A stretch of DNA of 15,137 bases from UBA57 sp013378375 (GTDB lineage: Archaea > Thermoproteota > Nitrososphaeria > Nitrososphaerales > UBA57), in the NCBI GenBank assembly GCA_013378375.1, contig JACAFT010000024.1, positions 1-15,137 on the forward strand, in the 5' to 3' direction. Below, one piece after another: positions 6,838-13,443 of this stretch. Positions within the stretch are counted from its first letter, which is position 1. Each line of letters starts with the position of its first letter. Both the position numbers and the translations under genes were made by a program. The notes under the pieces are model-generated. The model did not search any database, was not told where the DNA came from, and was given only the letters and a program-made list of their open reading frames with translations.

Positions 6838-7122
6838 GTGAGTCGGTGTGTAGGCATCGGTAATACTGAGGAAACTCCTCTCTCCTATCAGGAATGTGAT
6901 GTTGAGAAACATATTTAGAGATAGATGGCAACGGAGCAGAAACGATATCCGAACCTGTAAATACAATGAGGATCAAAATCTGAGATTCCAGGAATTGGAA
7001 TGAAACGGTCGTCCCACATGGAGCAAGGCCAAACGGAGTTAACGAGTCCCTGATCGAAACTCGGGTAGGCCGCTAAGCTGAATCCTACTTAAAACAGAAA
7101 GAGGGTTACAACCGAGACGCAC
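6838..7122 (+). ncRNA. rnpB: RNase P RNA, archaeal type A-like
   Basis: The catalytic RNA of RNase P, which removes tRNA 5' leaders. The universally conserved 5' P4 strand with CR-I is visible as GAGGAAACTCC (6868-6878), and the 3' CR-V/P4 strand as ACAGAAAGAGGGTTACA (7094-7110). Between them are further conserved-looking purine segments such as GCAGAAACGA (near 6934). The two ends pair as helix P1: GTG-GT-CGGT at the 5' side (6838-6847) with ACCG-AC-CAC at the 3' side (7110-7122), with small irregularities. The resulting length of about 285 nt fits archaeal type A RNAs. The ends are predicted from this helix and could shift by a few bases. No convincing protein-coding frame crosses the region. 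Confidence 0.9.
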
Positions 7123-7123
7123 T

Positions 7124-7157
7124 TAATTGATGACAAAATAATTTTTGTCATCAATTA
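7124..7157 (+). terminator. Perfect 15-bp hairpin after RNase P RNA
   Basis: TAATTGATGACAAAA (7124-7138) pairs perfectly with TTTTGTCATCAATTA (7143-7157) around the four-base loop TAAT. It starts two bases after the predicted RNase P RNA 3' end. It is AT-rich and is followed, after a gap, by T-rich sequence (about 7171-7180). It could act as a terminator or as a processing or stability element; archaeal termination normally needs only a U tract, so the role is open. Confidence 0.55.
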
Positions 7158-7205
7158 TAGAAAAATAAATTTAATTTTTATGACAATGATTTGTTATAGA
7201 TAATT

Positions 7206-8429
7206 ATGAATAAGAAAAAATACGATATTATTATTATTGGAGGCGGAATAATTGGATGTGCAATTGCTTATTCACTTAGTAAGAAGTTAAGAGTCAGTAT
7301 TGCAGTCATTGAGAAAGAAAATGAAATAGCAAAACACGCAAGTGGGAGAAACAGTGGCGTAATACACACTGGCTTTTATTATACACCAGGATCATTAAAA
7401 GCACGATTCTGTGTTGAAGGAAATAAAAGATTAATCAATTATTGTATAGAAGAAAATATACCTTACAAAAAAACTGGAACTTTGGTTGTAGGGAAATCTC
7501 AAGAAGATAAAAAAAATTTAGAAATTTTACTTAAACGTGGTAAAAAAAATAACGTACCGGGAATTCGAATAATTAATAAAAAAGAATTAAATGAAATGGA
7601 ACCATTTGTAAATGGAAAGTTTGCATTATATTCTCCAATGGGAGCAATTGTTGATGCAAAAAAATTAGTTAATTCATTAGCAAGTAATGTTCAGAATAAT
7701 GGAGTAGAATTTATAATGAACCAACGAGTGAAAAAAATCAAAAATATAAAAGACAAAATAGAAATAAGTACAACAAATAATAAATTTTCAACAAAATTTG
7801 TAATAAATTGTGCTGGTGTATATGCAGATACTATAGCAAGATTAATGAATATAAAATTAAATCACCATATTATACCATTCAGAGGAGAATATTTTGAATT
7901 ACCAAAAAATAAATCACATTTAGTAAGATCAATGGTATATCCTATACCTAATCCTAATTTACCATTTTTAGGAATTCATCTAACACGAACAGTAAACAAT
8001 AAAATAATTTTGGGTCCTAATGCAGTACTAGCACCAGGTAAAGAAGCATATTCAAACAAAAACATCAATGTGAGAGAATTAAGTAATATATTACTATACA
8101 AAGGCTTTTGGAAAATGGTTTATAATAACTACAATATAATTGAGGAAGAAATACTTCAATCAATTATTCGAACTAAATTTTTAGAAAAAGTGTGCGATTT
8201 ATTGCCAGGTATAAAAATAAATGAATTAATAAAAAACTCTTCAGGAATTAGAGCTCAACTTGTTGGAAATAATGGCGAATTAATGGATGATTTAGTGGTT
8301 AAAGAAGGAAAAAATGCTTTACATATTCTCAATGCAGTATCTCCAGGAATGACTTGTAGTCTACCATTTGCAGATTATTTAGTAGAAAATTATGTGAAGA
8401 AATATAATTTTGAGAAAGAAAAGAATTAA
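7206..8429 (+). CDS. lhgO: L-2-hydroxyglutarate oxidase/dehydrogenase-like FAD protein (LhgO)
   Basis: A 407-residue flavoprotein of the DAO superfamily. The FAD-binding motif IIIIGGGIIGCAIAYSL is at residues 8-24. Segments typical of LhgO follow: ASGRNSGVIHTGFYYTPGSLKARFCVEGN (46-74), FRGEYFELP (about 227-235), YPIPNPNLPFLGIHLTR (about 247-263), ILGPNAVLAPG and the late GIRAQLVG. The enzyme is expected to oxidise L-2-hydroxyglutarate, a by-product of lactate or malate dehydrogenase activity, to 2-oxoglutarate and pass electrons to the membrane chain. No membrane segment is evident. The ATG at 7206 gives the FAD motif at the usual distance. A T-rich block near 7167-7180 may be its promoter. 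It precedes dph2 by 32 bases, but functional linkage is not obvious. Confidence 0.85.
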   Translation: MNKKKYDIIIIGGGIIGCAIAYSLSKKLRVSIAVIEKENEIAKHASGRNSGVIHTGFYYTPGSLKARFCVEGNKRLINYCIEENIPYKKTGTLVVGKSQEDKKNLEILLKRGKKNNVPGIRIINKKELNEMEPFVNGKFALYSPMGAIVDAKKLVNSLASNVQNNGVEFIMNQRVKKIKNIKDKIEISTTNNKFSTKFVINCAGVYADTIARLMNIKLNHHIIPFRGEYFELPKNKSHLVRSMVYPIPNPNLPFLGIHLTRTVNNKIILGPNAVLAPGKEAYSNKNINVRELSNILLYKGFWKMVYNNYNIIEEEILQSIIRTKFLEKVCDLLPGIKINELIKNSSGIRAQLVGNNGELMDDLVVKEGKNALHILNAVSPGMTCSLPFADYLVENYVKKYNFEKEKN

Positions 8430-8461
8430 ACAAGTGACCAAATAATGGTATGTAACGAAAA

Positions 8462-9463
8462 ATGATTAAAATTGATGAATTAAAGATATTTGAAGAAATC
8501 CGACAGCATAAGCCAAAGAAAATCTGTCTAAGTGCTCCTGATGGATTAATGATTTATTTGGAAGACATTGCATCTCGAATTACAAAAGAATTTAATATTG
8601 ACGTATTTATCATGGGCGATACTTGTTATGGAAGTTGTGATTCTACAAATTTTGAAGCAAAACGAATTGGAGCTGAATTAGCTTTCAACATAGGTCATAC
8701 AATTAGTTTTGAAAAATTAGGAGATAGAACAATTATGATTGATGCATTTGATAATATTAGTTTTGATGAGGCGATAGAAAACTCTATGGATGCACTCAAA
8801 CAATTTAAAAAGATTGGAATAGTAACTTTTAGTCAATATTTACATCAACTTGAATCAATAAAAAGAAAGTTTGAAGAAAATGGGGTAAATGTAATAGTGG
8901 GAAAAGGCGGAGGCCAATTAAGAGATGGACAAGTTTTTGGTTGTGAATTCTATCCTGCATTTTATATTCGTGATGAAGTTGATGCTTTTGTTGTACTAGG
9001 AAATAGTAACTTTCATGGAATAGGTGTATCTTTATCATCAGGAAAGCCAACATTCATGATTGATCCGTATTCTAAAGAAATTTTGGATTTGGAAGAAATA
9101 TCAAAAGATAGAGAGAAAAAAGCAATTTTATCAATTTCAAAAGCACGATATGCGGAAAAATTTGGTTTAATATTGGGTTTAAAAGAAGGTCAATTTGATA
9201 CAAAAAAATTATTAAAGATAAAGAAAAGACTAGAAGAGAAAGGTAAAACAGTACAATTAATTGCCATGAGAGAAGTTACAAACGAACGAATGGCATATTT
9301 TAAATCTATTGAAGCTTTTATTCAAATGTCATGTCCGCGAGTTTCGATTGACGGGTATACATTCAACAGACCTGTATTATCCGCTCCACAAGCTGAAGCA
9401 TTATTAGACTTATTAGACGGAAAAGAATTAGATGATTTTTTGGTAAAACCACATTGGCTATAG
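8462..9463 (+). CDS. dph2: Diphthamide biosynthesis enzyme Dph2 (2-(3-amino-3-carboxypropyl)histidine synthase)
   Basis: A 333-residue archaeal Dph2. It transfers the aminocarboxypropyl group of SAM to a histidine of translation elongation factor 2, the first step of diphthamide. The enzyme uses a non-classical 4Fe-4S cluster held by three cysteines, one per domain, seen here as C59 (DTCYGSCD), C161 (VFGCEFY) and C291 (MSCPRVSID). These fall almost exactly where they lie in the Pyrococcus enzyme. Conserved SAPDGLM (24-30) and VLGNSNFHGIG (178-188) are also present. The ATG at 8462 gives the standard N-terminus. The gene leads a run of housekeeping genes in one direction (csl4 follows after 36 bases). 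Confidence 0.95.
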   Translation: MIKIDELKIFEEIRQHKPKKICLSAPDGLMIYLEDIASRITKEFNIDVFIMGDTCYGSCDSTNFEAKRIGAELAFNIGHTISFEKLGDRTIMIDAFDNISFDEAIENSMDALKQFKKIGIVTFSQYLHQLESIKRKFEENGVNVIVGKGGGQLRDGQVFGCEFYPAFYIRDEVDAFVVLGNSNFHGIGVSLSSGKPTFMIDPYSKEILDLEEISKDREKKAILSISKARYAEKFGLILGLKEGQFDTKKLLKIKKRLEEKGKTVQLIAMREVTNERMAYFKSIEAFIQMSCPRVSIDGYTFNRPVLSAPQAEALLDLLDGKELDDFLVKPHWL

Positions 9464-9499
9464 TACGAAGTTTAAATATTCTCAAATCAAAAAAGAACT

Positions 9500-10021
9500 A
9501 TGGAAAATAAGAGTATTAAAAAAGGAAAAGTAATGCCAGGAGATGAATTGGCAGTTATTGAAGAATTTGAGTCTGGGAAGGGAACTTATGAAATAAAGGG
9601 TCAAATTAGAGCATCAGTTTTAGGAGAAACAACTGTAGATAATAAAAAGAAGTTTATTCAGATCAATAAATCAATTAAACGTTCACTTTTACCAAAAGAA
9701 AATGATCAAGTAGAAGGAATTTTAGAAACTGAAAAATTTTTACGTATACGAAAAATAAATGGAGAAATGTCATTTTCATATTTAACAGGTTTAATGGAAA
9801 GGACAAAAATGGTAGATATATCAGCAACAGATTATATTCGAGCGACAGTAGTAAGTTTAATGAATGGCGTAATACATACAGCTATAAGACAGGAAAATGA
9901 CGGAGTTATCAGGTCTAAGTGTTTATCGTGTGCTGGAAAAGTAGTAAAAGTACAACGAGGTGTAAAATGCGTTGAATGTGGATTGTTTAGATTTAAAAAA
10001 CTATCATCAGATTTCGAATAA
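9500..10021 (+). CDS. csl4: Archaeal exosome RNA-binding subunit Csl4
   Basis: A 173-residue cap protein of the archaeal exosome. Csl4 sits on the Rrp41/Rrp42 hexamer and helps bind and feed RNA for 3'-5' decay or tailing. The N-terminal domain shows the family opening VMPGDELAVIEEFESGKGTY (11-30) and IKGQIRASVLG. An S1 domain runs from about 68 to 135. A C-terminal zinc ribbon has C141, C144, C157 and C160 (CLSC...CVEC). Domain order and length are normal. The ATG at 9500 directly follows an A-rich leader. It is downstream of dph2, an arrangement I recall as common in archaea, and is followed by a T-rich stretch (10030-10047) that could end or restart transcription before ilvE. Confidence 0.93.
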   Translation: MENKSIKKGKVMPGDELAVIEEFESGKGTYEIKGQIRASVLGETTVDNKKKFIQINKSIKRSLLPKENDQVEGILETEKFLRIRKINGEMSFSYLTGLMERTKMVDISATDYIRATVVSLMNGVIHTAIRQENDGVIRSKCLSCAGKVVKVQRGVKCVECGLFRFKKLSSDFE

Positions 10022-10066
10022 TAGGAGCTTTGTTTTTAAAGTTTTTATAGAGTTTTATATCTAACC

Positions 10067-10071
10067 GGGAG
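10067..10071 (+). promoter_or_regulatory. Shine-Dalgarno site of ilvE
   Basis: GGGAG lies seven bases before the ATG at 10079 and is the clearest G-rich ribosome binding site in the plus-strand cluster. It supports that start and, with the T-rich TATA-like block at about 10040-10048, suggests that ilvE begins its own transcript with a leader of roughly 10-15 bases or more. Confidence 0.5.
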
Positions 10072-10078
10072 ATAGATT

Positions 10079-10993
10079 ATGGCAATTCAAGAACCAGATT
10101 ATGTGTGGATGGATGGTAAATACGTTAATTGGAAAGATGCTAATGTACCAATTTTAACCCATGCAATGCATTATGGAACAGCAGTGTTTGAAGGAATAAG
10201 AGCGTACCCATCAGAAGATAATTTATTGGTTTTTAGATTAAAAGAGCACCTAGAACGTCTAGTAGAATCTTGTAAAATATTACCATTAGAACATAAATTT
10301 TCTGTGGATGATTTAGAAAAAGCAATATTAGGATTGTTAAAGAAAAATCAACTAAAAGAATCTTCATACATCAGACCTATAGTTTATGTTGGATATGGCG
10401 GTATTGGATTAAATTTCACAGGGTTTCCAATTAATGTTGCAATAGCTGCATTTCCATTTGGAAAATATTTCACTAATCCAGAAATTAAAGTATGTATATC
10501 AAATTGGAAAAGAATTTCCGATGAATCAATGCCTCCACAGGCAAAAGCGAGTGGAAATTATCTAAACTCAGTAATGGCAAAATTAGATGCGTTAAGAGCA
10601 GGTTTTGATGATGCCATATTATTAGATAGTAAATCGTCGGTTAGTGAAGGTACAGGAGAAAATATTTTTGTTATAAAAAATGGGGAAATTGTAACACCTC
10701 CTACGTCTGCGTCAATTCTTGTCGGAATAACTAGAGGCTCTATTATGAAAATAGCTCAGGACATGGGTATGGAAATCAAGGAAAGAGATGTATCTAGAGT
10801 TGAACTTTATCAAGCGGATGAAGTTTTCTTTAGTGGAACTGCTGCAGAAGTAACAGCAATTGTTGAAATAGATAACAGAAAAATAGGAACAGGTAAAATC
10901 GGAGAAATAACGAAGAAAATTAGAGATTCTTATGCGGAAATTGTCATCGGAAATAATGAGAAATATAATAATTGGTTAACTGAGGTATATTAA
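10079..10993 (+). CDS. ilvE: Branched-chain amino acid aminotransferase
   Basis: A 304-residue fold-type IV PLP aminotransferase. It interconverts the branched-chain 2-oxo acids with valine, leucine and isoleucine using glutamate. The PLP lysine is K156 in PPQAKASGNYLNS. Further landmarks are HAMHYGTAVFEGIRAY (28-43), the phosphate and PLP-binding stretch VSEGTGENIFVIKNG, SILVGITRGSIM and DEVFFSGTAAEVTAIVEID. The length is that of IlvE rather than D-amino acid transaminase or PabC. The start is ATG 10079, supported by GGGAG at 10067. The next gene, pheA, begins after six bases, so the pair is almost certainly co-transcribed and links branched-chain and phenylalanine synthesis; the enzyme may also accept aromatic substrates, by inference. 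Confidence 0.95.
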   Translation: MAIQEPDYVWMDGKYVNWKDANVPILTHAMHYGTAVFEGIRAYPSEDNLLVFRLKEHLERLVESCKILPLEHKFSVDDLEKAILGLLKKNQLKESSYIRPIVYVGYGGIGLNFTGFPINVAIAAFPFGKYFTNPEIKVCISNWKRISDESMPPQAKASGNYLNSVMAKLDALRAGFDDAILLDSKSSVSEGTGENIFVIKNGEIVTPPTSASILVGITRGSIMKIAQDMGMEIKERDVSRVELYQADEVFFSGTAAEVTAIVEIDNRKIGTGKIGEITKKIRDSYAEIVIGNNEKYNNWLTEVY

Positions 10994-10999
10994 ATTATT

Positions 11000-11833
11000 T
11001 TGGTAAATAATTTACCCAGTGTTGGGTTTCAGGGAGAAAAGGGTTCATATAGTGAAAAAGCAGTTCAGTTATATTTTTCCGAATCCAATAACAAATCATA
11101 TACATCGTTTTCTGATGTATTTTATGCTGTAGAAAATAACGAAATTGAATTTGCAATTGTGCCAATTGAAAATTCAATAGAAGGAAGTGTAAATGAAACA
11201 TATGACTTGCTCTTAAATTCATCTATATCAGTAGTTGGTGAAATTAATGTAAAAGTTAATCATTGTCTCATTACTCACCACAATGTCAAGAAAGATGATA
11301 TAAACATAGTATATTCTCATACTCAAGCATTAGGTCAATGCAGTAATTATTTAAGAAAATACAACAGAGATGCAGTTTCGACATATGATACTGCAGGAAG
11401 TGTAAAGATGATCAAAGAGAAGGATATAAAAAATGCAGCGGCAATAGCCAGTAAAGAAACTGCAATATTATATGATATGCAAATAATTGATGAAAACATA
11501 CAAGATCACAAAGATAACCTTACCAGATTCGTTTGTTTATCAAAAAAGGAAACTAAGCCGACAGGAAACGATAAAACATCAATAATCTTTTCAGCAGGTC
11601 ATGTTTCAGGAGCACTACACAAAGCATTGGATGAATTTGCCAAACGTAGTATTAACTTAACGAAAATTGAATCACATCCCACTAGAAAAAAAGCATGGGA
11701 ATACAACTTTTATTTAGATTTTGAAGGTCATATTGACGAGAAAATTTGTCAGGACGCAATTAAAGGACTAGAAAGTACAGGAAGTGCGATAAAAGTATTA
11801 GGATCTTATCCTAAATTAAAGGATAAACTTTGA
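11000..11833 (+). CDS. pheA: Prephenate dehydratase
   Basis: A 277-residue monofunctional prephenate dehydratase. It forms phenylpyruvate from prephenate in phenylalanine synthesis. The catalytic domain opens with VGFQGEKGSYSEKA (8-21), continues through IVPIENSIEGSVNETYDLL and ends with the hallmark TRF at 175-177 (KDNLTRF). An ACT regulatory domain covers about 194-273, with GALHKAL at 204-210 and ESHP at 224-227; the usual motif is ESRP, so the arginine that helps bind phenylalanine is replaced by histidine. No chorismate mutase domain is fused. The start is TTG at 11000, only six bases after the ilvE stop and the only start that keeps the family N-terminus. Confidence 0.93.
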   Translation: MVNNLPSVGFQGEKGSYSEKAVQLYFSESNNKSYTSFSDVFYAVENNEIEFAIVPIENSIEGSVNETYDLLLNSSISVVGEINVKVNHCLITHHNVKKDDINIVYSHTQALGQCSNYLRKYNRDAVSTYDTAGSVKMIKEKDIKNAAAIASKETAILYDMQIIDENIQDHKDNLTRFVCLSKKETKPTGNDKTSIIFSAGHVSGALHKALDEFAKRSINLTKIESHPTRKKAWEYNFYLDFEGHIDEKICQDAIKGLESTGSAIKVLGSYPKLKDKL

Positions 11834-11865
11834 ATAGTTGGAATTATTAAAGGAAATAGATAAAA

Positions 11866-12141
11866 TTGCAAGTAAAAATTAATAAAAAGAAACTCCGAGT
11901 CAAAATTGAAATAGAAAATGAAGACATAGCATTAGGACAAATTTTAAGGAAGGAATTAATTGAGGATAAAGAAACTGCATTTGCAGGGGTAGTAAAGCCA
12001 CATCCATTAATCAATAAATTCAATGTCCAAGTAGAAACAAAAAAAGAAAACCCCATACAACAAGTAATTAAAAGTGGAAATGCAGCAACAAAAGTAGCAA
12101 ACGAATTATCCGAAAAAATTAATAAATCAATAAAGAAATAA
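11866..12141 (+). CDS. rpoL: DNA-directed RNA polymerase subunit L (Rpb11-like)
   Basis: A 91-residue RNA polymerase assembly subunit. RpoL pairs with RpoD in the platform that nucleates polymerase assembly. The core motif is EDIALGQILRKELIEDKETAFAGVVKPHPLINKFNVQV (19-56), matching the Rpb11/alpha-like dimerisation region with its LGxxLR and HPL signatures. A C-terminal helix (QQVIKSGNAATKVANELSEKI) completes the fold. The start is TTG at 11866, with AAAGGA at 11849-11854 a little upstream. It lies 32 bases after pheA and 28 before tfs, in a transcription-related pair. Confidence 0.92.
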   Translation: MQVKINKKKLRVKIEIENEDIALGQILRKELIEDKETAFAGVVKPHPLINKFNVQVETKKENPIQQVIKSGNAATKVANELSEKINKSIKK

Positions 12142-12157
12142 TTTTTTCGTGTTAACC

Positions 12158-12162
12158 GGTGA
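12158..12162 (+). promoter_or_regulatory. Shine-Dalgarno site deciding the TTG start of tfs
   Basis: GGTGA, complementary to the archaeal anti-Shine-Dalgarno sequence, ends seven bases before the TTG at 12170. It supports this TTG, which directly precedes the first zinc-ribbon cysteine, as the real start. Confidence 0.55.
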
Positions 12163-12169
12163 ATAAAGT

Positions 12170-12538
12170 TTGCAATTCTGTAAAACTTGTGGAGGAAGGG
12201 TAATGACGATGACAAGAGAAGTATATACAAAAAAATTTCCTGAAAAAATTATTGGAGAAGACGACACTAATCAAAAAATAACAGCTTGTATGAGTTGTGG
12301 TCTTTCTTTAGAATCAACATCTGTTTTTAAATCTATACAAGAGGAAAAAAGTGATAGTAAGATACAAGTATTAGAAGAAAATGAAATTCAGACATTACCA
12401 ATAGAAAAAGAAAATTGTTCAAAGTGTGGAAACGAAGAAGCATATTCTTGGCAAAGACAGACTAGAAGTGGAGATGAACCTGCTACAAGATTCTATCGTT
12501 GTGTTAAATGTGAACATACATGGAGAGAATATTCGTAG
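12170..12538 (+). CDS. tfs: Transcription factor S (TFS, TFIIS-like cleavage factor)
   Basis: A 122-residue archaeal TFS. It stimulates RNA cleavage by backtracked RNA polymerase. Two zinc ribbons are present: C4, C7, C40 and C43 at the N-terminus (FCKTCGG, CMSCG), related to RpoM/Rpb9, and C83, C86, C111 and C114 at the C-terminus. The catalytic acidic pair D102-E103 lies in QTRSGDEPATRFYRC, so it should be an active cleavage factor rather than an inhibitory paralogue. The linker between ribbons is acidic and somewhat long. The TTG start at 12170 is supported by GGTGA seven bases upstream. It sits between rpoL and pcn. Confidence 0.95.
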   Translation: MQFCKTCGGRVMTMTREVYTKKFPEKIIGEDDTNQKITACMSCGLSLESTSVFKSIQEEKSDSKIQVLEENEIQTLPIEKENCSKCGNEEAYSWQRQTRSGDEPATRFYRCVKCEHTWREYS

Positions 12539-12583
12539 GAAAATGATAATACTAACGGAAATATATTATTACGTGAACTAAAA

Positions 12584-13342
12584 ATGGGCTTTCTGGCAAA
12601 AACAAAATCTTCAACAGAATGGAAATTAATAACAAATGTAATTTCAACACTGGTAGAAGAAGCTAGTTTCGAAGCAACAGTAGAAGGAATTCAATTCAGA
12701 GCTATGGACCCATCGCATGTTGCCATGGTTGATTTAAATTGGCCAAATGCTTCGTTCGAAAAATATGAATGTGATAAACCATTTAAATTGACATTAAGAA
12801 TTGAAGAATTATCTAAGCTAATCAAGCGTGCAAACCAAAATAATAGTATCTCAATATCAGCTGAAAATGATGAATACATGGCAGTTAACATAGAAAATGG
12901 TTATAAAAAGAAATTTCAGATCAGGTTGATTGAAAGTTCATATGTACCTCAACAAGTACCCAAATTAGATCTAGATTCCAAAATTCACATGGACAAAAGT
13001 ATATTTGACAATACTCTAATTGATGTCGATGCAGTAGCAGATCATATAACAATTGAAACAACACAAGATCAAATTACATTTAGCGGAAATGGTGATTCAG
13101 GTAAAGCTGCTATTACGTTGAATAAAGAAGACAAAGGGATTAATGAATTAACTTCCAAAAAGGAAAGTAAATCAACATACAGTTTACAATATTTAATTAG
13201 TATCTTAAAGGCAATTGGTTCATCATCAGAAACAATTACAGCAGAATATTCCGAAGGAATGCCATTTAAAATGGAATTCAAATTAGGAGAATCTGGAGGA
13301 TTTATTAATTTTTATCTTGCGCCAAGAATTGATAATAGATAA
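12584..13342 (+). CDS. pcn: DNA polymerase sliding clamp (PCNA)
   Basis: A 252-residue PCNA. It forms the trimeric ring that tethers polymerases, ligase and FEN1 to DNA. The N-terminal domain opens with MGFLAKTKSSTEWKLITNVISTLVEEASFEATVEGIQFRAMDPSHVAMVDL, including the family MDPSHVAMVDL segment (41-51). The interdomain connector with LDLDS is near residue 130, and the C-terminus ends with the usual YLAPRID. The length fits a single full-length archaeal clamp. The ATG at 12584 is 45 bases after the tfs stop. The clamp is followed by the TATA box of the queT leader, so the housekeeping run probably ends here. Confidence 0.96.
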   Translation: MGFLAKTKSSTEWKLITNVISTLVEEASFEATVEGIQFRAMDPSHVAMVDLNWPNASFEKYECDKPFKLTLRIEELSKLIKRANQNNSISISAENDEYMAVNIENGYKKKFQIRLIESSYVPQQVPKLDLDSKIHMDKSIFDNTLIDVDAVADHITIETTQDQITFSGNGDSGKAAITLNKEDKGINELTSKKESKSTYSLQYLISILKAIGSSSETITAEYSEGMPFKMEFKLGESGGFINFYLAPRIDNR

Positions 13343-13349
13343 AAATAAC

Positions 13350-13360
13350 TTTTTATATTT
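13350..13360 (+). promoter_or_regulatory. TATA box of the queT transcript
   Basis: TTTTTATATTT, centred at about 13355, is a good archaeal TATA element. Initiation about 26 bases downstream of its centre would fall at about 13381, exactly where the GC-rich structured leader begins. The transcription start is inferred. Confidence 0.55.
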
Positions 13361-13381
13361 AGAAAATAATTAAATCACTAA

Positions 13382-13439
13382 AGCGGGTGAGCAGAACATC
13401 TCTGTCCGTTCCGCTATACAAATCCCGGTTAGAAGATGT
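13382..13439 (+). promoter_or_regulatory. Structured queT leader, candidate preQ1/preQ0-type riboswitch (pseudoknot)
   Basis: A leader of about 60 nt, clearly richer in G and C than the flanks, precedes the queT ATG at 13444. AGCGG (13382-13386) pairs with CCGCT (13411-13415), and ACATCT (13396-13401) pairs with AGATGT (13434-13439). The pairings interleave, which makes an H-type pseudoknot. An inner hairpin GCAGA/TCTGT (13391-13395 and 13401-13405) would place ACATC in its loop. CGGG (13384-13387) can instead pair with CCCG (13424-13427), giving a mutually exclusive fold. The last strand ends four bases before the start codon, so folding could block ribosome entry. PreQ1 riboswitches are known upstream of queT (COG4708) genes in bacteria. 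I see no exact match to a known class. Confidence 0.5.
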
Positions 13440-13443
13440 AAAA

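Noticed and set aside
6722..6976. Minus-strand open frame of 84 codons
   Set aside because: It overlaps the glycosylase 3' end and the RNase P RNA, both well supported; the translation has no family resemblance.
11847..12230. Minus-strand open frame of 127 codons opposite rpoL and the start of tfs
   Set aside because: Antisense to two confident genes; its hydrophobic, Phe-rich translation is what antisense of Lys-rich coding DNA gives.
13382..13439. C/D box sRNA or tRNA-like element before queT
   Set aside because: No box C (RUGAUGA) and box D (CUGA) pair is placed correctly and no cloverleaf can be drawn; the pseudoknot leader explains the region better.
13387..13443. GTG at 13387 as the start of queT, adding 19 residues
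   Set aside because: The added residues are unlike a QueT N-terminus and are translated from the paired, GC-rich leader. The ATG at 13444 sits right before the first membrane helix.
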